From Nemertoderma westbladi (lineage: Eukaryota; Xenacoelomorpha; Nemertodermatida; Nemertodermatidae), in contig JAUCBJ010007738.1 in the NCBI GenBank assembly GCA_032718475.1, positions 1-25,247 on the forward strand: 25,247 nucleotides of DNA, given 5' to 3'. Each line of letters begins with the position of its first letter. Position 1 is the first letter of the stretch. The translations under genes and the position numbers were made by a program. Below the pieces are notes generated by a model. That model did not search any database and was not told the origin of the DNA. It saw only the letters and a program-made list of their open reading frames with translations. Shown here in pieces: positions 1-7,935 of the stretch.

Positions 1-279
1 GTGATTAAACCCGTGGCGCGTATTGCCCTTCGATGGGGGGTTCCATTGGCCAAAAGAGCTGGGAGGAAAATTCTTAAACAAGCAATACGAAAGGGGGTTC
101 CCCAATTAAAAAAAACGGGGAAGAAATTAATAAATCAGGCTTTAGCGCGTTCTAAACCGTCGACCAGGGAAGTAGCAAACAAAATTATGGAGGAAGTTTT
201 AAATAGTGAACAGAAGCAGTCAATAAACGGACAACGTAAAAAAAGGAAACGACGGATTTGTCGCGATATTTTTAGCTAG
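1..279 (+). CDS. Lys/Arg-rich basic protein, 5' end cut by the window (possible virion core or minor protein)
   Basis: The frame is open from the first base and ends at TAG 277-279. The first codon is GTG, not ATG, so the gene most likely starts upstream of the window. The visible 92 codons are strongly basic, with many KK, RK and KR pairs and a C-terminal KKRKRR cluster that could serve as a nuclear localisation signal. Short hydrophobic stretches alternate with lysines in the first 50 residues, as in amphipathic helices. It stops 12 bp before the capsid ATG on the same strand, so the two are probably expressed as neighbours of one viral-type module. A DNA-condensing core role is inferred from charge and context only. 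No catalytic motif is visible and I do not recognise a named family. Confidence 0.45.
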   Translation: MIKPVARIALRWGVPLAKRAGRKILKQAIRKGVPQLKKTGKKLINQALARSKPSTREVANKIMEEVLNSEQKQSINGQRKKRKRRICRDIFS

Positions 280-291
280 TTAATCGGCAAA

Positions 292-1578
292 ATGGAGGAT
301 TTTGTTAATGAGGAACTTAATCTATTTAGTAGTATCGATTCACAGGATGCGATAGAAGAATGTTTTGAGCATGACGTTTTCCCAATTACAACGCTTGGGG
401 AGGGTACTTCAATAATTGATTTTTCAATTGAGAGGTCGGAAGATCATTATACTGTAGCCCAAGAAACAATTTTAGAATTAGTATATCGAGTTGTAACAAC
501 GGCGCGCCCAAACAATGCCGCGATACATCAAACGCCGCTAAGTCTCGCAACACTCTTCTCTAATATTAGTGTTTTGATTAATGAGCGTGAAATAGAGAGT
601 AATACCTCAAATTATGCATATAAAGCGTTTTTGAATAGTGTATTATTGAATGATACTGTTACCAAATCAACAATATTTGCTGCCGCGGGTTACGGCGAGC
701 AAGATGAGGCGGGTCTCCCGGTGGAATTTGCAGCAGCGGAAGATTTACAAAGCAGACAATATCATGTTCAGGGTAGACTTTATATTGATCTTTTCAACCA
801 AGTACGATTTTTACCTCAAAAAACCAGTATAAAAATAAGGTTGACTAGGGCAGTTAATGAATTTAATCTAGTGTGCCCGACTAATGTGGTTAGACCTCAT
901 ATACTAATATCAAATGCTAAACTGAAAATAAAACGAGCGAAACTAGATTCCCATTTACGTGAGCAACACGCTACTCAACTCAAAATCAGCGATTTCGTTT
1001 ATCCTATTATTCAGAATGAAGTGACCTCGTTTACTATTGCTAATGGGCAGCGTTCGATTGTTAGAGAAAATTTATTTACCAATAAGAACCTTCCCCGTTT
1101 TGTAGTTATTGCCCTCGTTCGCAATGACACCTATAATGGTAACTTATTAAGAAATTCGTTAATGTTTGAGCATTTCCATTGTAATTACCTACAGTTGACA
1201 CTAGATGGCAAAGTTCTCGGAGGAATAACCTATAAGCCTAATTTTAATAGTGGAGAGTTTATCAATGAATATTGCGCCCTCCAAAATAATTTATTATCGA
1301 TAATGCGTGGTACGAGTAATGGGATAACACCAAATCAGTTTCGAGATCGTTATCCTTTCTTTATCTGGAATCTTTCGCCTAGTGGTCATCTGGATGATGA
1401 TGAAAGACCAATGCATCGTTTTGGGAATGCGAGGCTTGAAATTTCATTTGGTCATGCATTAGGAGCTACAATAAATGTTATAATGTGGGCAGCATACGAT
1501 AGAATGATAAATATTAGTGAAAGTGGGAGGTTTTGCGTTTCCGCGAAAAAAGTCGAGTGTAGCATTCATGCTCAGTAA
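292..1578 (+). CDS. Double-jelly-roll-type capsid protein (F54H12.2-like, Polinton/adintovirus family)
   Basis: An intact 428-codon ORF without introns. The ATG sits in a good eukaryotic start context (aaaATGg) 12 bp after the preceding stop. The protein resembles the family often annotated 'F54H12.2-like' in invertebrates, regarded as a double-jelly-roll capsid protein of Polinton-type elements. Supporting segments in order are a GRLYIDLFNQVRF block near residues 160-175, KIRLTRA near 180, an ENLFTNKNLPRFVVIAL block near 263-280 followed by RNDTYNG, and a C-terminal beta-rich part ending near WAAYDRMINI. The length fits a two-jelly-roll major capsid protein better than a short penton, but I cannot exclude the other role. 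The frame is unbroken, which suggests a young insertion or retained function. The last 65 bp overlap the opposite-strand zinc-finger gene. Confidence 0.7.
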   Translation: MEDFVNEELNLFSSIDSQDAIEECFEHDVFPITTLGEGTSIIDFSIERSEDHYTVAQETILELVYRVVTTARPNNAAIHQTPLSLATLFSNISVLINEREIESNTSNYAYKAFLNSVLLNDTVTKSTIFAAAGYGEQDEAGLPVEFAAAEDLQSRQYHVQGRLYIDLFNQVRFLPQKTSIKIRLTRAVNEFNLVCPTNVVRPHILISNAKLKIKRAKLDSHLREQHATQLKISDFVYPIIQNEVTSFTIANGQRSIVRENLFTNKNLPRFVVIALVRNDTYNGNLLRNSLMFEHFHCNYLQLTLDGKVLGGITYKPNFNSGEFINEYCALQNNLLSIMRGTSNGITPNQFRDRYPFFIWNLSPSGHLDDDERPMHRFGNARLEISFGHALGATINVIMWAAYDRMINISESGRFCVSAKKVECSIHAQ

Positions 1579-1822
1579 AGGATGACAGGGTGAGCGAATC
1601 CCCGCAGCGGCAATCGGCTGGCTCGTTTACGTAAGTAAATCCTGTTCCCCCCTGAGGACACGAAACAAGATGGCCAACCAGTGTCTTCTTTTCCGAGGAC
1701 CAAGTCGGGCAACAGTCGCATCTATATTGCGCGAAATGAATTTTAATGTGGCGAGATAAATGATCACTCCGTGTCTCTTTGTCGCAGAAGGGGCAGCTGA
1801 CTTTATTTGTTGATCTTGGCAT
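1514..1822 (-). CDS. Small C2H2-type zinc-finger protein, convergent with the capsid gene
   Basis: A 102-codon ORF starting at an ATG. Residues about 10-29 fit a C2H2 finger (CPFCDKETRSDHLSRHIKIH, CX2C-X11-HX3H). A second CxxC unit with a trailing H and C follows (about 33-54), and then a third Cys/His-rich segment (CRCGD...HEC). These would bind zinc and probably nucleic acid in the nucleus. The C-terminus is basic (RKRK). The 3' end runs 65 bp into the capsid gene on the other strand, an arrangement expected for compact viral-type modules. The finger spacing and Cys content make chance antisense coding unlikely for residues 8-60, while the last 20 residues lie opposite capsid codons. Function beyond zinc binding is unknown. 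Confidence 0.45.
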   Translation of the reverse strand: MPRSTNKVSCPFCDKETRSDHLSRHIKIHFAQYRCDCCPTWSSEKKTLVGHLVSCPQGGTGFTYVNEPADCRCGDSLTLSSFTEHECYTRLFSRKRKTSHFH

Positions 1823-3394
1823 CTTGAATCTAGAAAAATACGTTGATTATCTGTAAAAAATAAACAATATTGTATAATTGCTAAAAAATAAAGTAAAACA
1901 GTAGGTATTAATCGGTTACTAGGCAACAATACTGTGTTTGTACAGTTAGGCCTATTGCTGTATTGTAACAATCAGACAGTAGTTGCCTCCGCGCCTATGA
2001 AACATAAAGCAGACAGTCGGCAGTATCTAGTATAGTAGTGCTGTAGTGTTAGTGTACCAGCGGTTAGATAGTAGCGATAACCAAGACACAAAAGCGATGC
2101 CAGTTATTATTCATGGAAAGAGGGTCTATAAACAGCAGTCAACAGTCAGTCAGTGCAGTAGTGCTAGTGATATATAGTCTGCTAGAAGTCCGACGTACCG
2201 GTAGCGTTAACCAATACAAATCAACGATAGGCCTAGCTAATCGCTGTATGAGATCTCAGTTAGTCAGTAGGATATATAATGAAAACTGCAGTATTCACTG
2301 TTGTTCAGTAGGGTCTATATCGTTACTATGATGGCATTAGGCTAACTCGAATGATCCGGTAGCGGTAGTTGGGTAGACAAGCAGATAGGCGGATGTAGGC
2401 CTATTGATCGAATGCTTCGATCACGGTTTAGGCTATCGGTACCACCGCAGTCTGACAGTAATTAATAATGAGCCTACTGCAATACTGTTGTACCGGTAGA
2501 TAATAAAGGTAAATTGTTTGCTAGCGGCGTCGATGGAGATGGTGGAAGGCAGATTTTACTTACGGTGGCAGTTAATATTCACGGAAAGATGAAGTTTGGA
2601 TGTTCGCGAAGAAGTTGGTTGCCGTGGACGACGAGAGAGTTTATTAATCGATAGAACGGAATGGTATCGGAAGAATATTACGCGGTTGTATGATGGGTAC
2701 GCGGAAAGTTTGTTGTCGACGATGAACGATAACGCGGCGAAATGACAATAATATAATAATACAACTGGATTGTTGACTGATGATAACAAATAAATATTCT
2801 TAATAAATAATATTAAACTCGAAAACAAAATAATGGTAAATGATGTTAATTGTAAATTGCAATTGAAATAATGACGTAATATATTGACGGGGATGTATTA
2901 AATAGCAATTCGGTTATTAAGGGAGGCCCTCGTCTCTTAAATGAGCCAATCAGAGCGCAGCAGCAGAAATGAACCCCACTGATTGGCTGTTCATGCATAA
3001 GCGGTTACCAGGGCAACTTCTCGTGTTGATGAATCTATATTAGAAAACTCCTGTAGGCATATTGACTAATTATGTTGAGTTGACTGTATAACAGAAGCAG
3101 GTCTGGTGCAAAGGAAAGGGAATAGTAGAGAGGAATGCGTGTTTAGAGGCGCTTCATTGCTGCCTGGATATAGTAAAGGACCCAAGTGATGCCATAGTGA
3201 GAACAAAGGATGGCCGCTAGAGCAATAGCCTTGGGCGATATACGGATTTGGTGAAGTCAAGGCCGCCTGGCGCCATTGAATAACGAAGACAAAGGGGCCG
3301 CGAGAGGAAAGATTATAAAGTTAACGATAAGGGATCTATAAACCATAGAGCTAAATATAGACATTATGTCATAGTGATCTCATTGGTAATATAA
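1823..3394. other. AT-rich non-coding region, no convincing gene
   Basis: No ORF here has recognisable composition or motifs. The stretch contains several TAGGCCTA-type palindromes (near 1947, 2228, 2394) and a diverged repeat, gccagttattattcatgg at 2099 against ggcagttaatattcacgg at 2566. It may include the terminal repeat of the element to the left, but the matching other end is outside the window. A GGCGCC-containing segment near 3266-3279 (cctggcgccattga) resembles part of the motif at 3770-3788. Confidence 0.5.
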
Positions 3395-3548
3395 AAACTA
3401 ATTATTCTAAAAATAAAAATCAATGTATAAAGTAAAAGTAATACAAGTAATTAAAATTAAATAAAGTACAAATGAATAAATAAAGTAAAATAGAATACAA
3501 ATAATTAATTAAAATTAAATATAAATAAATAAGTATTAATGAATAAAA
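3395..3548. repeat. AT-rich simple sequence (AAATAAAGTA-like tract)
   Basis: About 150 bp composed almost only of A and T, with imperfect repeats of aaataaagta and attaaaattaaat. It shows no coding potential. Confidence 0.7.
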
Positions 3549-3645
3549 GAGCTGCGGTGTCACTTATGACACCCTCTTGAGCCGGCTCTGTGACAGTTGG
3601 ACAACACTGATGACTCATTGTGTGTCAGGGCGCTAATCAGTCTGA

Positions 3646-3718
3646 TTAATTAGGATAATCAATTAAACCCTAATTAGGAGTCATATGACACCTGTTAGGG
3701 TTTAATTGTACTAATTAA
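3646..3718. repeat. Imperfect ~73-bp palindrome
   Basis: Left arm 3646-3673 (ttaattaggataatc... ending aaaccctaa) pairs with right arm 3695-3718 (ttagggtttaattg... ending taattaa), with small gaps. The loop is itself nearly palindromic around tcatatga at 3681-3688, so the whole block can fold into one cruciform or RNA hairpin. Confidence 0.65.
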
Positions 3719-3817
3719 TTGATGACACCTGTCAATTAGGGTCTAATTAGCCTAATTGGGAGGTGTCACCCAGACAGTCTGGCGCCAATGACACCCAATG
3801 ACACCCATAGGGTGATA

Positions 3818-3841
3818 ATTGGGTGTCATATGACACCCAAT
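3818..3841. repeat. Perfect 24-bp palindrome
   Basis: attgggtgtcat is followed at once by its exact reverse complement. The same tgacaccc unit is repeated just upstream at about 3788-3806, so several alternative hairpins are possible. Confidence 0.85.
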
Positions 3842-3907
3842 GGGTGTCAGTGGGGTCCAACTGTCACAGAGCCGGCCAAGACCCTACTACTGGTAATGTG
3901 TGAGTAC

Positions 3908-4242
3908 CGTAACCACTGGTATCTTTTCAGCCAGTGTGCTTGGAACTTGCGTTTTTGGGAGCCTTCTATTTTTTGTGGAAAGTTCACATGTTCCACCTCC
4001 TCATTCAACAACTGTAGAATTTCCTCATCCTTCAACTTCTTGCCTCGAACCTCTGAAAGATCTAAGCGGTAGTTGTCTGGTCGTGCTTGTTGTTCAACCC
4101 TGCTCCCACTCGGTTTCGGACTTGAACGTTTCTCGTTTGGCCTGGCATCGACTTCCTTCTCGTCACCACCATCGTTGTTTGCTTTCATCTTCTTGGGGAT
4201 TGGCGGGAGAAAATATGATTTAATCGACCGCTTTTCGCTCAT
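3908..4242 (-). CDS. Probable 5' exon of a hAT/ZNF862-like transposase-derived gene
   Basis: From ATG at 4242 the frame gives a hydrophilic N-terminus with the short motif SIKSYFLPPIPKK, a charged low-complexity part, a probable helix (DEEILQLLNEEVE, about 75-87), then RKFQAHWLKRYQWLRYS at about 97-113. The last block matches the lead-in to the TTF/ZMYM-type zinc finger of hAT-family transposases and of domesticated ZNF862-like proteins, where a Cys-rich segment should follow. Here the Cys residues are missing: the frame runs on into the palindromic element. A plausible splice donor (ACG|GTACTC) lies at 3908/3907, so the zinc finger may be in a next exon, or the copy was cut by the insertion. 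No catalytic domain is present in the window. Confidence 0.4.
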
Positions 4243-4329
4243 GGCGGTGAGTGGAAACCAACACCCAAGAATATTTTAATATCAAAACTGTCACGCAGAA
4301 CAGAGTCCAGCAGTACAACAATAGTATCT

Positions 4330-4505
4330 AAATCTATATATCTATAAATAAATATATTTATATATATATATATTTTATATATTTTATATATAAATAAATA
4401 TATAAATATAAATAAATATAAAAAAAATATATATAAATATAAATATAAAAATATATAAAAAAATATTTATTTATAAATAAATCTATATATCTATATAAAT
4501 ATCAG
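4330..4505. repeat. (AT)-rich microsatellite, tata/ataaat units
   Basis: About 175 bp with almost no G or C, alternating tatata and ataaatata units and several self-complementary stretches. It separates the hAT-like exon from the next non-coding block. Confidence 0.8.
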
Positions 4506-5460
4506 CTGTGACACCCGTACATTTAGAATAGAAAAATATTCCCCCATAGAAGGCATTTATCTGTGGACGGTCTTCTTATAGCTAGCTTGCTGTCTTTCTA
4601 GTTTTAAATATTTTTTTAAATGTTATAGGTATTTCGAAAAAATTGTTTTTTTAAGAACCGTAACTATGAATTAATTAAGTACCTACAGTATTTGTTATTA
4701 TTTGTTTTAGGTTGAAATTTAACATATTTCTTGAACCTCAATCATCTGCAGTGTAATTTTTCAACATGTGGCCAAAGGCCTTGTACTTTAGTATTCTAGA
4801 ACATTAATTGAATTTGGATTATATTGAAATTTGAATTTCACTTGTTTCAATTTCTGCACTAGGCCTACTATCTGTACTGTACAAATTAAGTAAGGAATGT
4901 GCGTTGCTAGGAAACTGGATAAATAAGATTCTTTGATGATAGTAGATAGCTAAAGCTTTAGTGATTTTACATTTGCCGGTCGGTATCATCTGATACTGAT
5001 ATCGTCTGATGTTGTGGCTACTCCTTGTACATGTACATTCCAAATATAAATATTGCAACTACAAACGTCTTCGGCGGATGCACTATGGTACTTTATGCCA
5101 TAGGCTATTCCGCTATTCCAGTATCAACATAAATTAGACGTTAGCCTACCTGTAAAAATAACATTACTAATACCGTAAATTCGCTTTAATGTACAGACAA
5201 TCCGACAAAGTAGGCCTAAAGCCGAAACCGAAACAAGTTTTTAATCTGTTAATCGGTATGGTACAGGTACAGACAATCTGAATGTGGGCCTAGCCCTAGA
5301 GCCGAAATTGCAACTTTAAGTTAAATTCAAATTTCCCGCGGGAGCCATTCAGCAATTAAATCTGTACTCCATGAACCCGCTTGTCGCTACAATCACTGTC
5401 CTACATCCTAGAAGTAATAGCTGTAACTGTAACATTGCATCACTATGGAGTTACTTAAAT
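4506..5460. other. Non-coding region with a diverged local duplication
   Basis: No supported gene. Two related segments occur at about 5190-5232 and 5266-5310, both running gtacagacaatc ... gcct ... agccgaaa, which indicates an old ~75-bp tandem duplication. TAGGCCTA-like palindromes occur at 4859 and 5213. Confidence 0.45.
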
Positions 5461-5567
5461 ATAAGCTGCCAAATTTCGGGGGGGGGGGGGGGGGGGGGGG
5501 GGCTTGAGCCCCCCAAGCCCCCCCCCCCCCCCCCCCCCCTTGTATCCGCCACTGGTGACTGCCCAAA
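5461..5567. repeat. G25...C22 inverted homopolymer repeat unit
   Basis: Twenty-five G at 5478-5502 and twenty-two C at 5518-5539 flank a short spacer (cttgagccccccaag). The two tracts are complementary and could form a hairpin, or G-quadruplex/i-motif structures. The flanks (tgccaaatttcg on the left, ttgtatccgccactgg on the right) look like the ends of a dispersed repeat whose translation yields Gly- and Pro-runs. It abuts the truncated Penelope-like element and probably marks its breakpoint. Exact tract lengths may be affected by sequencing or assembly. Confidence 0.6.
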
Positions 5568-5574
5568 CTAGAAC

Positions 5575-6886
5575 GTAGTTTATGGCTGATATTCCCGTTA
5601 TCTACTAAGAGTTTCAAGGTAGAATTAACTGCTCTCTCATATTTTGCAAGTGGGTTCGTTGCAACTTTCTCAAACTGAGTGGTGTCTTCTAATATTGTAC
5701 ACATTTTACTATTGTAATCCTCTATGTCTACCACTACTGTTTTGTTCCCTTTGTCAGCGGGACGAATAATTATATCGTTGTCCTTCATTAAGCCCTCCAT
5801 GGTCTCCCGCTCTTTGTCTGTAAAGTTAGACAAAACCTGTTTTCCCCTATGCCCCTCTACCAGCGCTAAAGCCTCATGTCTGAAAGACGCCCCCTTAGTT
5901 CCCCCCCAATTGTTTGGCACCTAATTCTATTGATACAATAAACTCTGTTTCTGGTTTTAACTTTGGAGTTGGTTCAAAGTTCTGACCCAAAGCTAAAACG
6001 TTCAGTTCAATATCTGTAAAAGACCTTTTACTAAGGTTGACAACTGTGTCAGAAACTGTTACTTTAGCGTTAGGACCCATTCCACAATGGGCTTTTTTTC
6101 TTAACCAACATAGTTTTTTATTAATTCTACGGTTATTGTTATCAAAAAAAGTTTTATTAAAACTTTCGACAAAACGATCTACTTCTACCATGATATCTTT
6201 GTCTAAATACCCAGTACCACACTGCAGAGCCATTTTGATACCCAATACCCTTTTCTCTATCAACTCTAACTCACGTTTACACTCAGTAATTCCAGTTTTT
6301 ACACAATCCATCTCAGCACGTTTACTTACTTTGTTACTCGTATTACGTGGGGGCCGCATACAGAGACTTTGTGGGGTTAAACACTCATTAAAACACGTAA
6401 TTAAGAACAATTTGTTATACTTGATCGCACTCAACTTTTTGGAAAGTTCAAAATAAGTGGACACTAATGTGTAAGTTCTATGTGAGTAAGTTTTTTTAAG
6501 AAATTGAAACATGCACGTAACGCCACTAAATCGCGGGATAATTTTGGTCGGAAGATCATTGCAGGCCAGCTCACCCCTCGAGACTGAGTGTTGACTATTA
6601 GAGACCAACTGAGGGTATTGGGTCTCTTTCGTGGGATCAGCGTTATATGTACTCTGATATAGTTGGGACCAATAATTATTGTGGATGACCATCCCCCCAA
6701 ACGTCCCATTTTTCCCTTCGAAAAAATCATCTACATCCGCACTATTTACAAATCCCTTCCCAGGATTGGGCCATTCAAAATCATCGTAACCCTTACTGTA
6801 GTAACATTGTTGCGTTGTAATACCCGATTGGTGGAAAAATAGTGTAGAGAAGGAAAAGCTTGTGTTCTGAAGTAATCATTGTCCAT
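5575..6886 (-). pseudogene. Penelope-like element ORF, N-terminal part only, frameshifted
   Basis: Read on the minus strand, this is the region upstream of the reverse transcriptase core in Penelope-like elements. The first recognisable block is LSAIKYNKLFLITCFNECLT (about 6470-6390). Next is NLSKRSFTDIELNVLALGQN at about 6040-5975. The last is NDIIIRPADKGNKTVVVD in the final frame at about 5780-5725, typical of the PLE segment just before the RT fingers. The frame changes near 5895-5920 beside a run of seven C. A likely second shift lies near 6790-6830: an ATG-led frame (6886) and the main frame overlap there, and the main frame continues upstream of 6692 without a stop. The ORF stops at the G/C repeat, so the RT catalytic motifs and GIY-YIG endonuclease are absent. 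This copy cannot encode a working element. Confidence 0.7.
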
Positions 6887-6920
6887 CTCTATCATAGTGG
6901 GGGCATTCGTTGTCAAAAGA

Positions 6921-6985
6921 TCCTGGCTAGAATCGAACCCTGAAGGACCTGGAGAGTCGTTCGGTGTCAGTCCGGCGGTAGAGGA
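6921..6985. other. tRNA-like promoter-box remnants (possible SINE)
   Basis: agaatcgaaccctg near 6929-6942 is the complement of a T-arm/B-box type sequence (cagggttcgattct). On the plus strand, gtgtcagtccggcggtagag at about 6964-6983 resembles a D-arm/A-box. The two lie on opposite strands, so this is not an intact tRNA. It may be a scrambled tRNA-derived SINE, or chance. Confidence 0.22.
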
Positions 6986-6986
6986 G

Positions 6987-7034
6987 ATAACTTATAACTT
7001 ATAACTTATAAGCTTATAACTTATAGCTTATAAC
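6987..7034. repeat. (ataactt)n microsatellite
   Basis: Five to six imperfect copies of a 7-bp ataactt unit, with some agctt variants. Confidence 0.8.
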
Positions 7035-7040
7035 GTATTC

Positions 7041-7935
7041 CTTATAACTATTATTACACAAATGGCTTGCGATCGAATTTGCTTTTTGTTCTATTGGCCA
7101 TCGACGACACAGTACGGTGTGTATGGCATTAACCACTGGCTATTGTCAGGTTTGTCATTGTCATCCTTCAGTGGAAGGCTGGACACACAGTACGAATAAT
7201 AAAGTATAAATATACTTTATTTATAAAATCTTTTAATCTTTATAAAATATATGTTCAGCTACAGTAAAACGTGATATATTTTACTTTATTGTCATTTTGG
7301 TCAAGCTAAATTGTAATTTAACAGTCTAAATGATGCTATGGTATTTTTATAATTCCTGAAAATCGAATCCTGTGTTTCACGTCTGTTAAATGTATATTAA
7401 GTGGGTAACATATTATTTCAAAAAAGGTATTAATTTCAATTTCAATATTCAATTTAATTATTAAATATTTTATTAACTTACAGGGCGAACAACAGCGTTT
7501 GATATGAAGTGCGCTGTTTTTTGGCAGTTGGTGCTCCAGCTGCCTCTTTCTTCCTTGCTGGCCCATAGCTAACAGAAAGAATAACTGCCTACATTGCAGT
7601 GTTGTCGGCGATCTGCGAACCGCATACATATGGTAGTGCTACCTCCATCTACAATATTTTCGTAAGGTTATTACTTGTAATATTATAGATCATAGTATTT
7701 ATTTATAAGTTTATTAGGCCTACTGAAAAAGTAAAGTCGTTATTATTACAGAGGTAATGTAATGATGGCAGACATGTTGTAGTCATCACTCATTACTTAC
7801 AACAGTACCGTCAATGTATCCTGTAATTCGCGATAGTGTTTGACTGCCCCTCAATTATCTCTGAATGACATTTTTTACGCGAAAAATATTACTCCTCCTC
7901 CATTTCTTAACCGTTTTTTGCAATTTTTGATTTAT
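7041..7935. other. AT-rich region, no supported gene
   Basis: No ORF with recognisable motifs. TAGGCCTA-like sequence occurs at 7716. The stretch just before the next gene may hold its promoter or an upstream exon, but I see no decisive signal. Confidence 0.4.

Larger units (their letters stand above)
1..1822. mobile_element. Partial Polinton/adintovirus-like capsid module
   Basis: Three tightly packed intronless genes lie here: a very basic protein, a double-jelly-roll-type capsid protein 12 bp downstream on the same strand, and a zinc-finger protein that converges on the capsid gene and overlaps it by 65 bp. Compact, overlapping, intronless genes with a capsid of this type are known from Polinton (Maverick) elements and adintoviruses integrated in animal genomes. 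The window opens inside the first gene, so polymerase, integrase, ATPase and protease genes would lie to the left, outside it. I cannot find the terminal inverted repeat or a target-site duplication, so the right boundary is only 'beyond 1822'. Assignment rests on the capsid protein and gene packing. Confidence 0.6.
3576..3881. mobile_element. Palindrome-rich foldback/MITE-like element with 21-bp terminal inverted repeats
   Basis: The 21 bases at 3581-3601 (starting gccggctctgtgacag) are the exact reverse complement of 3856-3876. The match extends outward through tcttg/caaga with one extra base on the left. The 254-bp interior has no ORF and is built from copies of tgacaccc and its complement, and of attaggg, arranged as nested palindromes. 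Terminal inverted repeats with a short non-coding interior are the hallmark of non-autonomous DNA elements. No clear target-site duplication is visible, and the autonomous partner is unknown. Confidence 0.55.

Noticed and set aside
5371-5571. Gly/Pro-run ORF on plus
   Set aside because: Translation of the G25/C22 tracts only.
6464-6730. 88-codon minus ORF beside the Penelope-like frame
   Set aside because: Different frame, without family motifs, while the overlapping frame carries them.
6921-6985. Functional tRNA gene
   Set aside because: The A-box-like and B-box-like sequences are on opposite strands and no cloverleaf can be completed.
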